Below, one piece after another: positions 44,291 to 59,102 of a DNA stretch of 64,000 nucleotides (positions are counted from its first letter, which is position 1; every line of letters starts with the position of its first letter). The notes beneath the pieces are model-generated. The model had not been told where the DNA came from, made no database searches, and saw only the letters and a list, made by a program, of their open reading frames with translations. The DNA is from Amphibalanus amphitrite (lineage: Eukaryota; Arthropoda; Thecostraca; Balanomorpha; Balanidae), in assembly GCF_019059575.1 (NCBI RefSeq), contig NW_024881561.1:248001-312000 (forward strand), written 5' to 3'. The position numbers and the translations under genes are program-made.

Positions 44291-45224
44291 CAGTTGGGCA
44301 AACTAGACTTTTGGAATCAAAATATGGAGGCATCAATAATTTGATTCTGGTGGGAGGAGCCATGACCAAATATGGGCATGGAATCAATTTTTTGATTCAT
44401 TTGGGTACACTTTTGACTTCAAATGAATCGTTACGGTTGAAAAAAGGCCCATGACGGTGAGATTTTTCTTTTAAAAGGTAGAAAAATGTGGTAGGTTTGC
44501 AAAAAGTGTTACCTCAAAGCTAAGAAATTGTCCCTTTGGCCTTGTGAATGGGAAAAAGACAGAGCCACTGTCCATCACGTAAAAGCTGTTTTGAGGAAAT
44601 CCCACTGTATGTTATTTTTGTATCATGAATCACATACTAACCAATCAGTATTTGTGTAAAATGGCAAAATGAAATTTTTAAACCCCTAATTATCATTGTT
44701 GTAGTGCTTTTATATTATTTATATGGTTTTTACCTGTTGCTTCAGTTTTTGTATCCTTGACATTTAAAAATTGTGAATTGTTATCAAATGTAGTGAAGGT
44801 AAAGTACAACAATGCTATAGGTATCAGTTGTGGTGCTGAGGATACCACTAAATGAGAATAATAGCAAGATAAATGCTGTATTCTTGCAAGTCATTGTTGC
44901 CTATCTGTTAACATTACCTGTGAATCAAAATAATGATTAGCCAGCTGATGGGGAATCAATATTATGATTATCTGTTAAAAGTGAATCAATTCCTTGATTG
45001 CCTTTCACTACCTATAGAATTCAAATTGTTATGATAGGAGCAATATTATTTTGCTTAGGAGATAGTTCAAGCATTTCTGTTCAAGATCAGGCATGCTCCT
45101 TCTTGAAACACTCTCTTATTTTTATGTGATTGGTAAGTTAGAAATGGTCTGCATTTATGCCCAAAAGGAATCAATCTTTTGATGCCTCCATATTTTGATT
45201 CCAAAGGTCTAGTTTGCCCAACTG
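44291..45224. mobile_element. 934-bp DNA transposon, CAGTTGGGC ends, ATGT duplication
   Basis: ATGT (44287-44290 and 45225-45228) flanks inverted ends of about 45 bp starting CAGTTGGGCAAACTAGAC. No ORF of note. The interior carries a series of palindromes of the form GAATCAAt...tTGATTC, at about 44381, 44953, 44983 and 45168, plus single GAATCAA copies. These are candidate transposase or host-factor sites. Confidence 0.82.
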
Positions 45225-45601
45225 ATGTTGGTGATTGATAAAATTATGTCTTGCCAAGTGACATTTCAGCAGGCATGAAGTTTCATATCTTTGTACTATG
45301 CTTTCAATTCAACTGTCATTATGATTAATTTTAGCTTTATTAAATTAAATACCTTTAATTCAAGGTTGTGTCTTATCCGTAAACACTTATTAGTAGTTGG
45401 TATATATTTGCAATGTTTGCGGGCAAATACCATTTAATTGAACCAGTTCACATCCGAAATCACAATTGACTTGTTCAGCAATTGTAATAAAACCTAATAA
45501 ATCTTGTTAATAGGGGCTTGCTTGCTTCCAGGTATATGGCATATTTCTGATCTGATGATGTTACCTGCAGTCAGCTATCCAGCACACTGAAGTAATAAAG
45601 C

Positions 45602-46864
45602 ATGGAGCTACTGCCACCACCAAAAAGGCAGAGAACTGATGCTGTGATGCCTGCTGAATCTAAGTCAGCACCTGAGGTGCATTCTGTCACTGTGGCTGAT
45701 GACATGCCATTTCATCTGACGCCAGTGCTGTCAGACAGTGTGGTGCGTGCCTTACCCGTGCAGACGGCCCTGGTCGCACACGTCTGTGACCGCCGGCAGA
45801 CGGCCGCGCTGGTGGCTCGGCTGGCCGCCGAGCTGCCGGTGCCGGCGCTGGCGCACCTCAAACGAGTCCGCACGGCCCGGCTGGACGGCGCGCCGGCGCT
45901 GCTTCTCCTCATCGACCTGCTGGAGAACGTGTTTCCGACGGTGGGGGCCGCGCCGCCGGCGTGTGACGGCGCGCCGCGGCCGCTGGGCCGGCCCCTGTCC
46001 GACCTGCAGGCGGCGCTGGCCGAGCGCGGCGTCACGGCGCCGCTGACCGGCCTGGGCCCGCAGCTGTACTGCGCCGCGGTGGCCGCCGGCCGGCCCATCA
46101 CGCGGCGCCAGTACGACCAGGCGGCCGCCCTGTGGCCCACAGTGTTCCACCGCGACCTGCGCGTCGAGGCGTCTCTGGCGCCGCCGGCGGCCGGTCCCGG
46201 CGAGCGGCGCCGCCTCCTCCGCTGGATGGCCACCGCGGCGGCGGCGGCGGCGGGCAGCGCCGGGCCGCGGGTGGGCTGCGCCGTGGTCGACCCGGCCACA
46301 GACCGGCTGGTGGCGGTGGCCGGTGACGCGCGCGCCTCCCACCGGCTGCAGCACGCCGTGATGCGCGCCGTGGACGCGGTGGCGGCGGCGCAGGGCGGGG
46401 GCGTGTGGACCCGCGCAGCGGCGGCGCAGGAACGACCGGAGACAGGCTCAGCTCCAACCGAGTCCGCGTCCCCGACACCAGCTGCACCCTCCAGCGGAGC
46501 TCAGAGCCAGCCTCCAGACCCAGAGGCACCACCTCCAGAACGCCGGGAGGGAGGCTCGGACGGTCCGAGCGTGCAGAGGCCGCCGGCGGGCGCGCTGCCC
46601 TACCTCTGCACCGGGTACGACGCATTCGTGACGCGCGAGCCGTGCATCATGTGCGCCATGGCGCTGCTCCACTCGCGCATCGGCCGGGTGTTCTACGCGG
46701 TGCCGCGGGCCGGCGGCGCGCTCGGCTCCGCCTGCAAACTGCACGTGGCCGACGGGCTCAACCACCGGTTCCAGGTGTTCTCGGGCCTGGGGGCGGAACT
46801 GTGCGCCGGACACGCTGACGGGGAGGCGACAAACGGCTGCGCTACCGATGATACGGCTTCGTGA
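45602..46864 (+). CDS. ADAT3: tRNA adenosine deaminase subunit ADAT3, intronless
   Basis: ADAT3 is the non-catalytic partner of ADAT2. The heterodimer converts A34 to inosine in tRNA anticodons. This is a single 420-aa open frame in one exon. The C-terminal deaminase-like domain has HAVM at 251-254, where Val253 replaces the catalytic Glu of active deaminases, as is usual for ADAT3. The zinc ligands are in REPCIMCAMALLHSRIGRVFY (Cys348 and Cys351 by my count). The ending LNHRFQVFSGL is characteristic. An insertion of roughly 60 low-complexity residues (Pro/Ser/Glu-rich, about 280-330) separates the two metal motifs. The coding DNA is extremely GC-rich after about codon 50, with runs of Ala codons. 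It converges with AIMP2. The start is the first ATG of the frame. Confidence 0.95.
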   Translation: MELLPPPKRQRTDAVMPAESKSAPEVHSVTVADDMPFHLTPVLSDSVVRALPVQTALVAHVCDRRQTAALVARLAAELPVPALAHLKRVRTARLDGAPALLLLIDLLENVFPTVGAAPPACDGAPRPLGRPLSDLQAALAERGVTAPLTGLGPQLYCAAVAAGRPITRRQYDQAAALWPTVFHRDLRVEASLAPPAAGPGERRRLLRWMATAAAAAAGSAGPRVGCAVVDPATDRLVAVAGDARASHRLQHAVMRAVDAVAAAQGGGVWTRAAAAQERPETGSAPTESASPTPAAPSSGAQSQPPDPEAPPPERREGGSDGPSVQRPPAGALPYLCTGYDAFVTREPCIMCAMALLHSRIGRVFYAVPRAGGALGSACKLHVADGLNHRFQVFSGLGAELCAGHADGEATNGCATDDTAS

Positions 46865-47701
46865 CATACAGTGCGGGTTACGTCTGGTTTGCGGTGTGAT
46901 GAGAGGGAACCGAAGGCGTCTGGTATCATATTCGTTTTGATATGATTCTAAGCAATCTAACTATTCCAATTTTTACTTGAGGTGTACAAACGTCATCCTC
47001 ACTTTCGGGCGTCCTTCCATCTGGTCATCTGTTCGATCTCGGTCGTTATTGCACTGTACAATGTACATGTCCTGCCAGCCGGAGGGCATTACCCAGCAAA
47101 CTTAGTTCCCGAGGGGATTTAATTCCAGCGCCGTCTGCCATGCACGTGCGCAGAGCGGTACTCTGTCCGCCACGGTACCTGTCTAATCGGCTTTTGACCG
47201 TTGGGTTATGAATGCTCATCCTTGGGCAGATGGTCGGGGGTGTGCCTTATTGGTCAGTTTTGCAATATACCTATGTAAACGCGATAATTGGCTAGTGACG
47301 ATCGATTTTGATTAGATGAAGTGGCGAAACGGGTTATCATCTCGGCAATGACGTCGCAGTTAGGCGCTTGGATTGCATTTACCATTGACTTCAACGTAGA
47401 CGGCACCAAAAGCCACAAGTATCTCGTTCCTTGTGCACGTCTATGTATTTGGTCATGTGTGGGGCCGTGATGATTTTCACAGGACACTGACGAACCCATG
47501 TTCTGACGAACCCGCCCCACGTCCCGCAACCCGACTCCGTAACAGCGTCAATATTATTCAGAATATTATCATAGCGGCGCGCAGCCTCGGCAACCCTCAC
47601 AGTCGATCCCTGCTCACCGGTGGCTCCCCATTCCTCCGCTAAGCGCCTCCCTTCACGTCGCCCTAGTGAAGACGCGCGGGACTCCCACAGGCTCTCCGCT
47701 G
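46865..47701. other. Intergenic DNA between convergent ADAT3 and AIMP2
   Basis: Both 3' UTRs should lie here. I see no canonical AATAAA close to either stop and no other gene. Confidence 0.4.
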
Positions 47702-48449
47702 TCATGTGAGTGCCGCCACGGCGTCGGCCCACCTCCGGAGCGGCGGGCTGACGGCGTCGAGCTGCGTCAGCACCGACCACACCACCACGTCGGCCAGCGT
47801 CGCCTCGGCGCCGAGCAGCCAGCGGCGGCCGGACAGCGCGGCGGCCGCCGCCGACACCAGCGCGGCGCGCGCCTTGCGGTCGGCGCCGGCCGCCGCCAGC
47901 TCGTCGGCCTGGTCCAGCCACGCGTCCACAGCCGGGCTCTCGGCGTACAGGCGCGGCCGCCAGGGCTGCAGCAGGCGCGCCAGCAGCCGCGCCGCCACCG
48001 CCTCGCCCTGGAGCGGAGGCGCCGCCAGCGGGCTGACCACCGTGCGCAGCGGCCCCGGCCGCCAGATGAGCGTCAGGTGGAGCGCCGCCGCCGCCGGCGA
48101 GACGCCGTTGGGCGGCGGCAGCAAGCGCGCCGCGGCCGCCGCCGCCGGGGGCGCCGCGCAGCTGGAGTGCAGGTGCGCGCGGCACCAGACGGGCGCGTGC
48201 GTCGCCAGCAGGCGGCACAGCAGGCCGACCGAGAGCGGTGGCCGGTCCGGCGCGGCGTACACTGCCACGCGCAGCCGCTCGGGGGGCGGCCCGGCGGCGG
48301 CGGCCGGCGCGGCCGAGCTGGGCGCCAGGCCGCGCCGCTGGCGACACTCGTCCAGCATCAGTCCCAGGCCGGCCAGCTCGTCCAGGACGGCCTGCTGGCG
48401 CCGCTCCAGGCGGGCCAGCCGCGGGTCGGGCCGCGCCGCGCCGCTCTGC
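47702..48449 (-). CDS. AIMP2: AIMP2 (p38) multi-synthetase scaffold, terminal exon, partial
   Basis: AIMP2 is a scaffold of the cytosolic multi-tRNA-synthetase complex. One exon of 249 codons runs from an acceptor (CTCCTCAG, exon starting at 48449) to TGA at 47702-47704. It opens with a heptad-like helix, LARLERRQQAVLDELAGLGL, corresponding to the leucine-zipper region. The thioredoxin/GST-like part follows: PPLSVGLLCRLLATHAPV, HLHSS, LTLIWR, QGEAVAARLL, VDAWLDQADEL and WLLGAEATLADVVVWSVL. These blocks fall in the same order and spacing as in human AIMP2. Alanine-rich replacements and very high GC are notable. The N-terminal exon (about 40-60 residues) should lie upstream before FARSA ends, but I could not find it. 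Confidence 0.88.
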
Positions 48450-49305
48450 CTGAGGAGACGGGAGGAGACGGTCAGATGATAACGCCACAGAGTAGTGAGT
48501 TTCTGACGGGATTAAGGCGGACTGGGGGTCGAAGGGAAACGTGGCTTGGGCCCTGAAGCCTCAACAAACGCCACTGGTTACGTTGAAAAACAAAAATGCA
48601 TATAACTGGATATTACTAACAAAATATTATTCCTGACAATTTCAGCGGAAGCAATCATTTTGGGACAACAAATAATGTTGCTATGAGGACACAGAGCGGA
48701 CACAATTTTAAAATGTTTATGAGTTCAGATCGTCATGGTTGTTTATGTTTCCTCAAGCTAACTAGCGCGTATTATCAAACCAAAAGGTAGTATGACATGA
48801 TGGTGATGCATAGGTGTGACGTGATCTGTAGGAAACATTCAGCCCGGTTAAAAACAGCACGGGATGAGTGAAAGCGAATTCCAATTCCTGGGTGAGGTTA
48901 TTTAAGTTCTTAATAACTCATACTACAGGAAAATCATTCAGTGTCATCTGGTCAAGGCATGCCATATGGTCAGTGTCATGGTTGGAGTGTCATGTGGTGC
49001 AAATTAGAACCAACACACGAATCGTAAACTGACAGATCGTCTATGTGACAATTGCATCGATCACGCTCAATAAACAAAGGTCCGAAGTACCTAGTTCTCA
49101 ATAGCTGCTGGTAACTGATGCAGCCTAGTCCGTCTGAGGGCCGATTATCATCTTCCTGTGAGCTAAGAGGAAAATTCAAGGCGATGACGGTCCGGCGACG
49201 AAGCTATCGCTATCATGAAGGACACTATGAAAAGGGCTAAACAGTCGCATCAGCATGCCAGCACTGTTTGCGGCCGCCGTGCTCGCGCCGCCCGGTCATT
49301 ACTGA
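48450..49305. other. Gap between FARSA and the AIMP2 terminal exon
   Basis: On the minus strand this should contain the FARSA 3' UTR and the AIMP2 5' exon(s). No frame here resembles the AIMP2 N-terminus. AATAAA on the plus strand (49069-49074) is on the wrong strand for either gene. Confidence 0.4.
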
Positions 49306-52996
<3,691 letters not shown>

Positions 52997-53398
52997 TCCT
53001 GAGAATAGACAAGTACGTCCACCTTAAAGTGGCATTCAGTTTAAACCCAACTATGATGTTTTATCCAAAGATAGGCACTTAATAGGCATATGCCTAATGC
53101 ACTGACAATAAAGTTACAGAGCACCCTATTGAAATCTGTAAGATATCCTTAATCCTTATGAAATAAATCCTGACTAGAGACCAAAACAGTGTTCATCCAC
53201 CTTATTGGAATCTTGAAGGTGCAAGATCCTTCAGCTGGTATGAATTTATCGCAACCTGGCCAAAGGAAATCCATGTGTTCTGTTGTGTGTTCAGTGTTGT
53301 GGATCCTCGTGGTGTGGTGCAGATGCCTGATGTACTGCACCCCAAAACATTCAGAAAGTTGCTGAATTTTGGGACATTGAAAACTTGGAACTTTGTTT
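52997..53398 (-). other. FARSA upstream region or 5' intron
   Basis: Starts with the acceptor CTATTCTCAG of the first coding exon. No coding exon seen; the untranslated first exon is not identified. The stretch ends at the hAT target duplication. Confidence 0.4.
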
Positions 53399-53406
53399 AT
53401 GCTTCA

Positions 53407-54966
53407 CAGAGGTGGGCATCGCTACCGAAATTTGGAAACCGCTACCGCTACCTTCCGCAACCTAAGGTACCCAAAGCGCAATCGCAACTCCGAAACTATT
53501 TTGCAGATCGTAAAACCGCAACTCGCAACTCCGCAACTCCGCAACTCCGCTACCAACCTCTATAAGGTTCCTATGTTTTATCAGTTTTAGTCCTGAAGTG
53601 CAGTGTTATGTCTGACAGGTAGGTAGTACCTTTGGTTGACCTCTGTTGGTGACCTGACTGTTGGTGACCTTTGATGACGTCACGTGACCTATAATGCTCA
53701 ATGCGCAAGTCATTGCGACACCAGTTGACGTAAATGACCTGCCAGTGCTACTCTTTGCATGTTTTAATTGTTTGGGATCATTTTGCCGCAAATCCGGACG
53801 AGTCGTATTTTCTCCCAGACTTATAATGGAGAGGTCACACAGTTGACCTTACCTTAAGTCACAAATATAAAAAAATATGAGACAATACACTTTGTACCGA
53901 TATCTTGTTACCCTTGTCACATGCAGACAGTTTCAAAGTGATCGGTCAATAGGTGTATCTACAAATTGCTATATTGCCCTGTATTGCTAGGGCGGGTGTT
54001 TAAATTTTTCGGAGATTGGGTCCCTTGACTTCACCTGGTGACCTGACCTGAGGTGACCTGGGTCTGACATGTTGATACAATGTACGTGGAAAGGATGTGT
54101 TAATAGCAGTGTCGAAAACAGCCGCGTTGCCGCCGCCTTTTTTATATATTTGCAGAAAACCTTACGGAGGGGTGTCCAAACACCCCCCCCCCGCCCCCGG
54201 CCCCGTAGTGGCGACCATAAAATTTGACTTAACCCTCGCTGTGTGCGGTGTTTTCCAGCGTCTAACGTGTACGTCGGTTGGATCCCCTCCCCCCCCCCCC
54301 CCTGCCGTTCGGCCCCTGATCGAGCTAGAGCTTCGCGGGAAAAAAAACGAGCGTGTTGCCCGTGACGAGAGGAAGCCGATGATACCCAATTTTAAGGTCA
54401 TAGGTCATTGGTTGACCTTCCAGGCCAGGTCAATGGCCCAAAAGTCGGGAAAATCGGACCTGCTAGAACTTCGTAAAGTGAAGCTTTTATGCTTTTGGGG
54501 GGGGGGGGGGGCGCTGATAACAAATTTCATGTTGGTTTTGATCAAAGATGACGTCTTCATGCATTTGGGCCTGGTCGGGTCAGGTCAGGTCAGGTCAACC
54601 AGTAGGCGTCCTACCGCCTATCCAGTGTCAACCACCACTGAAAGCCTCGTAACATGTTACTAAGGCACTAAAACTACTTCGTAAATGTTCAAACGGTCAT
54701 TAAATTCGAAATCAGCTTCAAAAACTAGCCTGGAAAGTGGAAACACGTGCAGTGTGCAGTCTGGAGTGCAAAGAGTACAGTGGCGCCCCCACCAGCGGTG
54801 GCGGCCCCGGTAGCGGTTGCGCTTTAGAATTTTTCGCTTCCGCAACTCGCAACTCCGCAACTTTTTTGGGCTCGGTAGCCGATCCGTAACTCCGCTACCA
54901 AGAGGGTAGTCCGCAAGTTGCGGAGTTGCGGAGTTGCGGACTTAAGTTGCGCAATGCCCAGCTCTG
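53407..54966. mobile_element. hAT-type non-autonomous element, perfect 8-bp duplication
   Basis: ATGCTTCA (53399-53406 and 54967-54974) flanks inverted termini CAGAG(G/C)TGGGCAT(C/T)GC, a classic hAT end. The element is 1,560 bp with no transposase. Subterminal repeats of GCAACTCCGCAACTCCGC are clustered at both ends (53490-53560 and 54840-54945) and are likely transposase binding sites. It contains an AGGTCA-rich interior and a partial TTAA-CCCTCGCC element. Confidence 0.9.
54233..54740 (+). mobile_element. Partial TTAA-CCCTCGCC element inside the hAT
   Basis: TTAA (54229-54232) is followed by CCCTCGCTGTGTGCGG, a G/C run, and GAGCTAGAGCTTCGCGG. A body then aligns with 55140-55560, with AGGTCA clusters (for example GGTCAGGTCAGGTCAGGTCA at 54579-54598). 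No right end with TTAA is found before the hAT terminus, so it is truncated. Confidence 0.65.
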
Positions 54967-55057
54967 ATGCTTCATATATTATAGGAAATTTACTGATGCC
55001 TTTAACACAAACTAAGAAAAAAACATGGATGAAATACTTCCTTTACAACAATATCAA

Positions 55058-55960
55058 CCCTCGCCCGTTTGTTTTACCAGCCTCAAACGTATCAGGAGGG
55101 GGGGGGGGGTCCGTTGGACCCTCCTCGCCGTTTGACCCCTGATCAAGCTAGAGCTTCGCGGAAAAACGAGCGTGCTGCCCGTGACGAGAGGAAACCAACG
55201 ATACCCAATTTTAAGGTTCTAGGTCATTGGCTGACCTTCCAGATCAGGTCCATGACCTAGAAGCCGAGAAAATCGGGACCTGTTTGAATGTCGTAAGTGT
55301 GGCCGCTATAAGATTTTTCGGGGTGCTGATCACGAATATCATGCTAGTTTTGATCACAGATGATGTCTTCATGCATTTAGGCCAGGTCGGGTCAAGTCAG
55401 GTCAGGTCAACCAGTAGGGGTCCTGCAGGGTATTTGTAGCAGGTGTCACTGTCAACCGCCTCTGATAGCTTCGTAGCATATTACGATTTACGAAGGCACC
55501 AAAACTACTTCGTAAATGTTCATTTGGTTGCTAAATTTGAATTCAGCTCCAAAAACTGGCCTAGAAACATGTAAAGCTCGAAAAAGTGAACCGAGGTCAT
55601 CAAAGGTCAATGACCTGACCTCTTCAGGTGACCTTGACAGTTGACACCCACCCTTATGCATGGGACCAACATCATTTCACATGTTTGAATGCTTGAAACC
55701 ACGAAAAAACTGCAAACGCGCGGCTAATGCGAGCCGATGCCGACATACGTCGAATCGCTATTCCGGCAAAACACGGTCTCGAAAAGTAGCTCACAGGTGA
55801 AAGGTCACTTGGATCAGGGTCCTGAAATTTTCAGGGTAGGTGTAAAATTGATTAAAGCGAAGGTACAGAAAGTTTCGTCGCGATCGGGCGCTTTTTACGC
55901 GAGTTATTCGCGAAAAACCGAGGAGTGGGGGGTCCGTTCGACCCCCCATACAGGCGAGGG
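55058..55960. mobile_element. TTAA-CCCTCGCC element, both ends present
   Basis: The left end CCCTCGCCCGTTTG follows TCAA (decayed TTAA, 55054-55057). The right end GGCGAGGG is followed by TTAA (55961-55964). Each end carries a G-run/C-run hairpin (GGGGGGTCCGTTGGACCC on the left, its relative on the right). The length is 903 bp, almost the same as the 905-bp copy at 30350. The interior has the same GAGCTAGAGC, AACGAGCGTG and AGGTCA-cluster landmarks as the copy at 54233. Confidence 0.8.
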
Positions 55961-55964
55961 TTAA

Positions 55965-56459
55965 CAGATATAACACATTCAGCAATGCAATGTCAGTTAA
56001 AATTTTCCACTTTTCAATTGCATGAATTGCATCTTAGAGTAGCTACCTTACTGAGTGCAAGTGGAGGGCAAAACTTCCAGTATGCGTTTGGCAGAAAAAA
56101 AAACTATGTCATAAAAATAGCAATGTACTGTGCACTGAAATAGCATTCAAAACTTGGGCTAAGAACAGCATAATTAGCTGAATACCTACTTTGTTGTAAC
56201 AGCTGAAAGATGCCCTGCCTCAGTCCTGTAGTGAATACACAATGCTGGACAGGGTGTGTGCTTAGGAAAAAACAATGCTCAGTTTTAGGCTTTAGCAAAT
56301 ATCAGCCACCTGCAAGTCACTGGCCAGACCCAAGGCCGTATAAGAGGCCAGACCAGCTGGCAAGGTAGATGCTGTCAATGGCTTTCCTTTAAGGAAATAT
56401 ATGACTTTCCTCAAATTAATTTTTTTGCTACCGTTTTATTATGTTTATAATTATTTTTT
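55965..56459. other. Gene-free stretch
   Basis: AT-rich DNA with no recognised feature. It ends in a T-rich tract just before the SINE. Confidence 0.4.
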
Positions 56460-56795
56460 TTACCTCAGTTGGTTAGAGCGTTGGACTCCGCGTGGTGAGA
56501 GCACGCGTTCCCGGTTATGACAGTCCGGGTTCGAAGCGCGACGGGCGCTCGACATTTATGGGCCTCCTGACAGGTATGGTTGCGGTTGGTGGCAGGCCGT
56601 AGCCAGGCGAAGTCAGCGAGGGGACCGGCCGTGCGCGGCTTTGTGCGCACGTAAAACTTTGGACTCTAAATTCTGCCATAGAATCGGAATTGCGCGATCG
56701 GAGGGTAGAGGGCAGGGTCATCGCAACAAGCTTCGCTTAGCGGTGGCTCTGTCCTTGTGAATCCTTCCCATCAAAAGGTTCGGACTAAATTAAAA
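56460..56795 (+). mobile_element. tRNA-derived SINE
   Basis: The head contains an RNA polymerase III A box (CTCAGTTGGTTAGAGCGTTGG, 20 nt of it at 56464-56483) and a B box (GGTTCGAAGC at 56528-56537). A non-tRNA body of about 250 bp and an A-rich end near 56790 follow. The A-to-B spacing, near 60 bp, is larger than in a normal tRNA, and no acceptor stem closes, so it is not a tRNA gene. No target duplication was found, and the first bases of the head seem lost. Confidence 0.65.
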
Positions 56796-57050
56796 AAAAT
56801 ATACTTAAATGATCAGAAAAGAAAAACTTAATGCATACAAAAGGAATTTTTAAATTGTTTTCATTAACAGCATTATTCCATTTGCACTTTGCAGTAGAGG
56901 CTTAATACAGTGTTTGCAGCTGAAGCTAATAAAGCTTTGACCAATTATATTGCATAGTTCAAAACCAACTGCATGTTGATTGTTGATGGGCTCATGCTGG
57001 CCTCAACAGGTTGCTGCATTCCTGGAACTCTTCCATCAGGCACTACATTT

Positions 57051-57205
57051 GGTGGAATCTGAAAACAAGGCACTGGAGGGCATATTAGTCATGTGATTAC
57101 TGAGAAGTTCTCTCCCTTTCAATGCCTCTAACAGGTCAATTATCACGTGATAATTTCAAAAGCCTTGAACAAATTGTCCCAGGTGCCCTGTTTTTAGATT
57201 CCACC
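57051..57205. mobile_element. 155-bp MITE with 8-bp duplication, copy 2
   Basis: Same ends as 36627-36792 (GGTGGAATCTGAAAACAAGG and complement) and the same internal GGAGGGCAT.TTAGTCA.GTGATTA block. Flanks CTACATTT and CTAAATTT match at 7 of 8 positions. Confidence 0.75.
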
Positions 57206-57232
57206 CTAAATTTCTGTGCAAGGCAATGATTT

Positions 57233-57350
57233 GAGAAGAAATGAAAAAATATCTGCCTAGGGTAATCAATGGGATGCATCAGCTCCTAATTTGCGCTATT
57301 CTCGGCTAATGCTACACAACTGCTATTCAAATTCAAAACACCAGGTCAAA
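57233..57350. repeat. Fragment related to the Kolobok-like MITE at 6907-7456
   Basis: CTGCCTAGGGTAATC through AACTGCTATTC.A.TTCAAAAC parallels 7344-7432 in the same order and orientation. The terminal TTAA ends are missing. Confidence 0.65.
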
Positions 57351-58880
57351 ATTGGTAGGTATACTTCCTTTATGCTTGAATATGCGTTCCCTACATTATG
57401 TGCGGGATGCTCTAAAATATGGTAGCGGTCAGGAGTAAAAAATAAGCCATTTATCCTGTACTTCAATCACAAGTCCTCAATTTGTATTGTTCCCCCGAAA
57501 AGCAATACAAATTCTGAAAACATATGCTACCTAGGATTTAGGAATTTGGGAGCAGTGCACATTACAAAGCAATTTCTGCAGCACAAGGTATTAACTAACA
57601 CAACATTCTGAGCTCTGAATCTAGCAGAGACAAACTTCAAAAGAACTCACCAGTTATATGGATAATATCCTTTGCTTTTTTATAATGCCGGCGCCCATCG
57701 AGCATACGCTTCTTGAATGATAAATTTTACACGGCATCCGCATCAGCATGGGAAATCCCAGAACGGTGCTGTTCGATGCTTGCTCTAGGTTGCTAGTGTC
57801 CCCCTGCTTCTCATTGGTGACTTTCGCGTAGGGCATGCGATCCACCAATGAGAAGCCAGGAATGGCCAAGAATTAAGTTCCGTATATGGGAAGACTTGCA
57901 GCATGAGTACAAAATCTTGACTCAGAACATTACCAGGCTGATGATATTAACTGTCTTATTTGCGCCAGTTTTTGTTAAGAAAGTTGTGCTAAATTTTAAT
58001 GATTTTTACATGTCTTCGTAAAAGGCACCAATAATAGGTATACTAAACTTAAGTTAATTTTAAAATTAACTACAAAACGTGTGATATACGAAGATGGAAT
58101 GTGAGGGTAAAAATCACCATTGGAATTAACCCCAAATCAAAGACGCTAGTATAACCAGCATCAAAGCTAGCTTTTCCAAAATAAAAGTTACCTTTTTCCT
58201 TTGCGGCGGGACGTGAACAACGTAAAAGTGCCAAAACCGCTAATCCCGGGACAGTTTTGTCAGTTATTAACCTGCATCCCGGCGTGGTCCGTGGATTTCC
58301 AAATAAATTCCACGCCCTGCTGGGGGGTCGCGTCCCCTACCCGGACTCTATCTACCTAGGTATGCATATAACATTCGTTCACCTCCATGGCCATTGGCCT
58401 GCGCATTTGAATACGTGCGATGAATACAGGCATTTACCATGGAAATCATAGGTATGCAGAGAACGCTCGGTGGCTGCGTATACCTCAATCCCTTCCATTC
58501 GAGCGCTGCCGAGCTCAGCTAGCCGAGTCAGCCCTGCGGTACAGCATAACTTCAGGCGTTAAGCGCTGCTGCCATCTAGTGAGGATACGTTGAACTAATG
58601 CTAATGCATCGAAATCGGGTCTTTGTGACCGAAATCTTCCGCAAAAATCCTAAATAGCAATTAGCAGCTCGTCAAAGTTTAGGCACCCGGCACCGGGACC
58701 GACTTCCCACCCCTTCTGCCTAGCTAGTCGGATATGCATAGGCTGACAGATACATCGACTTAGGTATGTTAGGTACCTATGTCCTTTAGTCCTGTAGGCA
58801 GGTAATGACGCCTGTCACGGATCTTGTGATGGTCCGCCACCCGGTGGACCTCAGCCTGATAAAAGTCTTAAAGGTACGGC

Positions 58881-59102
58881 TCTCGCGAGATTAAGCGGTA
58901 GGTTTTGCACTTTTACATTTCCGGTTATATCTCAGAAACTAATCGATCTACGATGAAGCCATTTTACACGATCATGGCCGACTTGTTACCCAACAAGTCG
59001 ATCGCATCTTCAACACTTAAAAGCTTAAGACGACGAAGATATAGCCTGAAGTACCTACACTAAATTTTATAGGTGCAAAACCTACCGCTAAAACCCGCGA
59101 GA
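58881..59102. mobile_element. 222-bp MITE-like inverted repeat
   Basis: The left arm TCTCGCGAGATTAAGCGGTA and onward GGTTTTGCAC pairs with the right arm GTGCAAAACCTACCGCT and onward to CGCGAGA, with a few mismatches. The interior contains TATATCTCAGAAACTAATCG, a motif seen in other repeats in the window. No clear target duplication. Confidence 0.6.

Noticed and set aside
45712-46625. Long minus-strand and other-frame open frames across ADAT3
   Set aside because: Mirror frames of a very GC-rich gene, where stop codons are rare. The ADAT3 frame has clear family motifs; the others have none.
47391-48556. 365-codon minus frame and 296-codon plus frame over AIMP2
   Set aside because: Low-complexity Arg/Ala/Gly frames overlapping the AIMP2 exon, which has family motifs and a fitting acceptor.
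54097-54663. 188-codon plus frame as a gene
   Set aside because: It runs across the boundary of the TTAA element and hAT interior and has no domain; chance frame in repeats.
56460-56545. A genuine tRNA gene
   Set aside because: A and B boxes are present but too far apart, and no acceptor or anticodon stem closes; a tRNA-derived SINE fits better.
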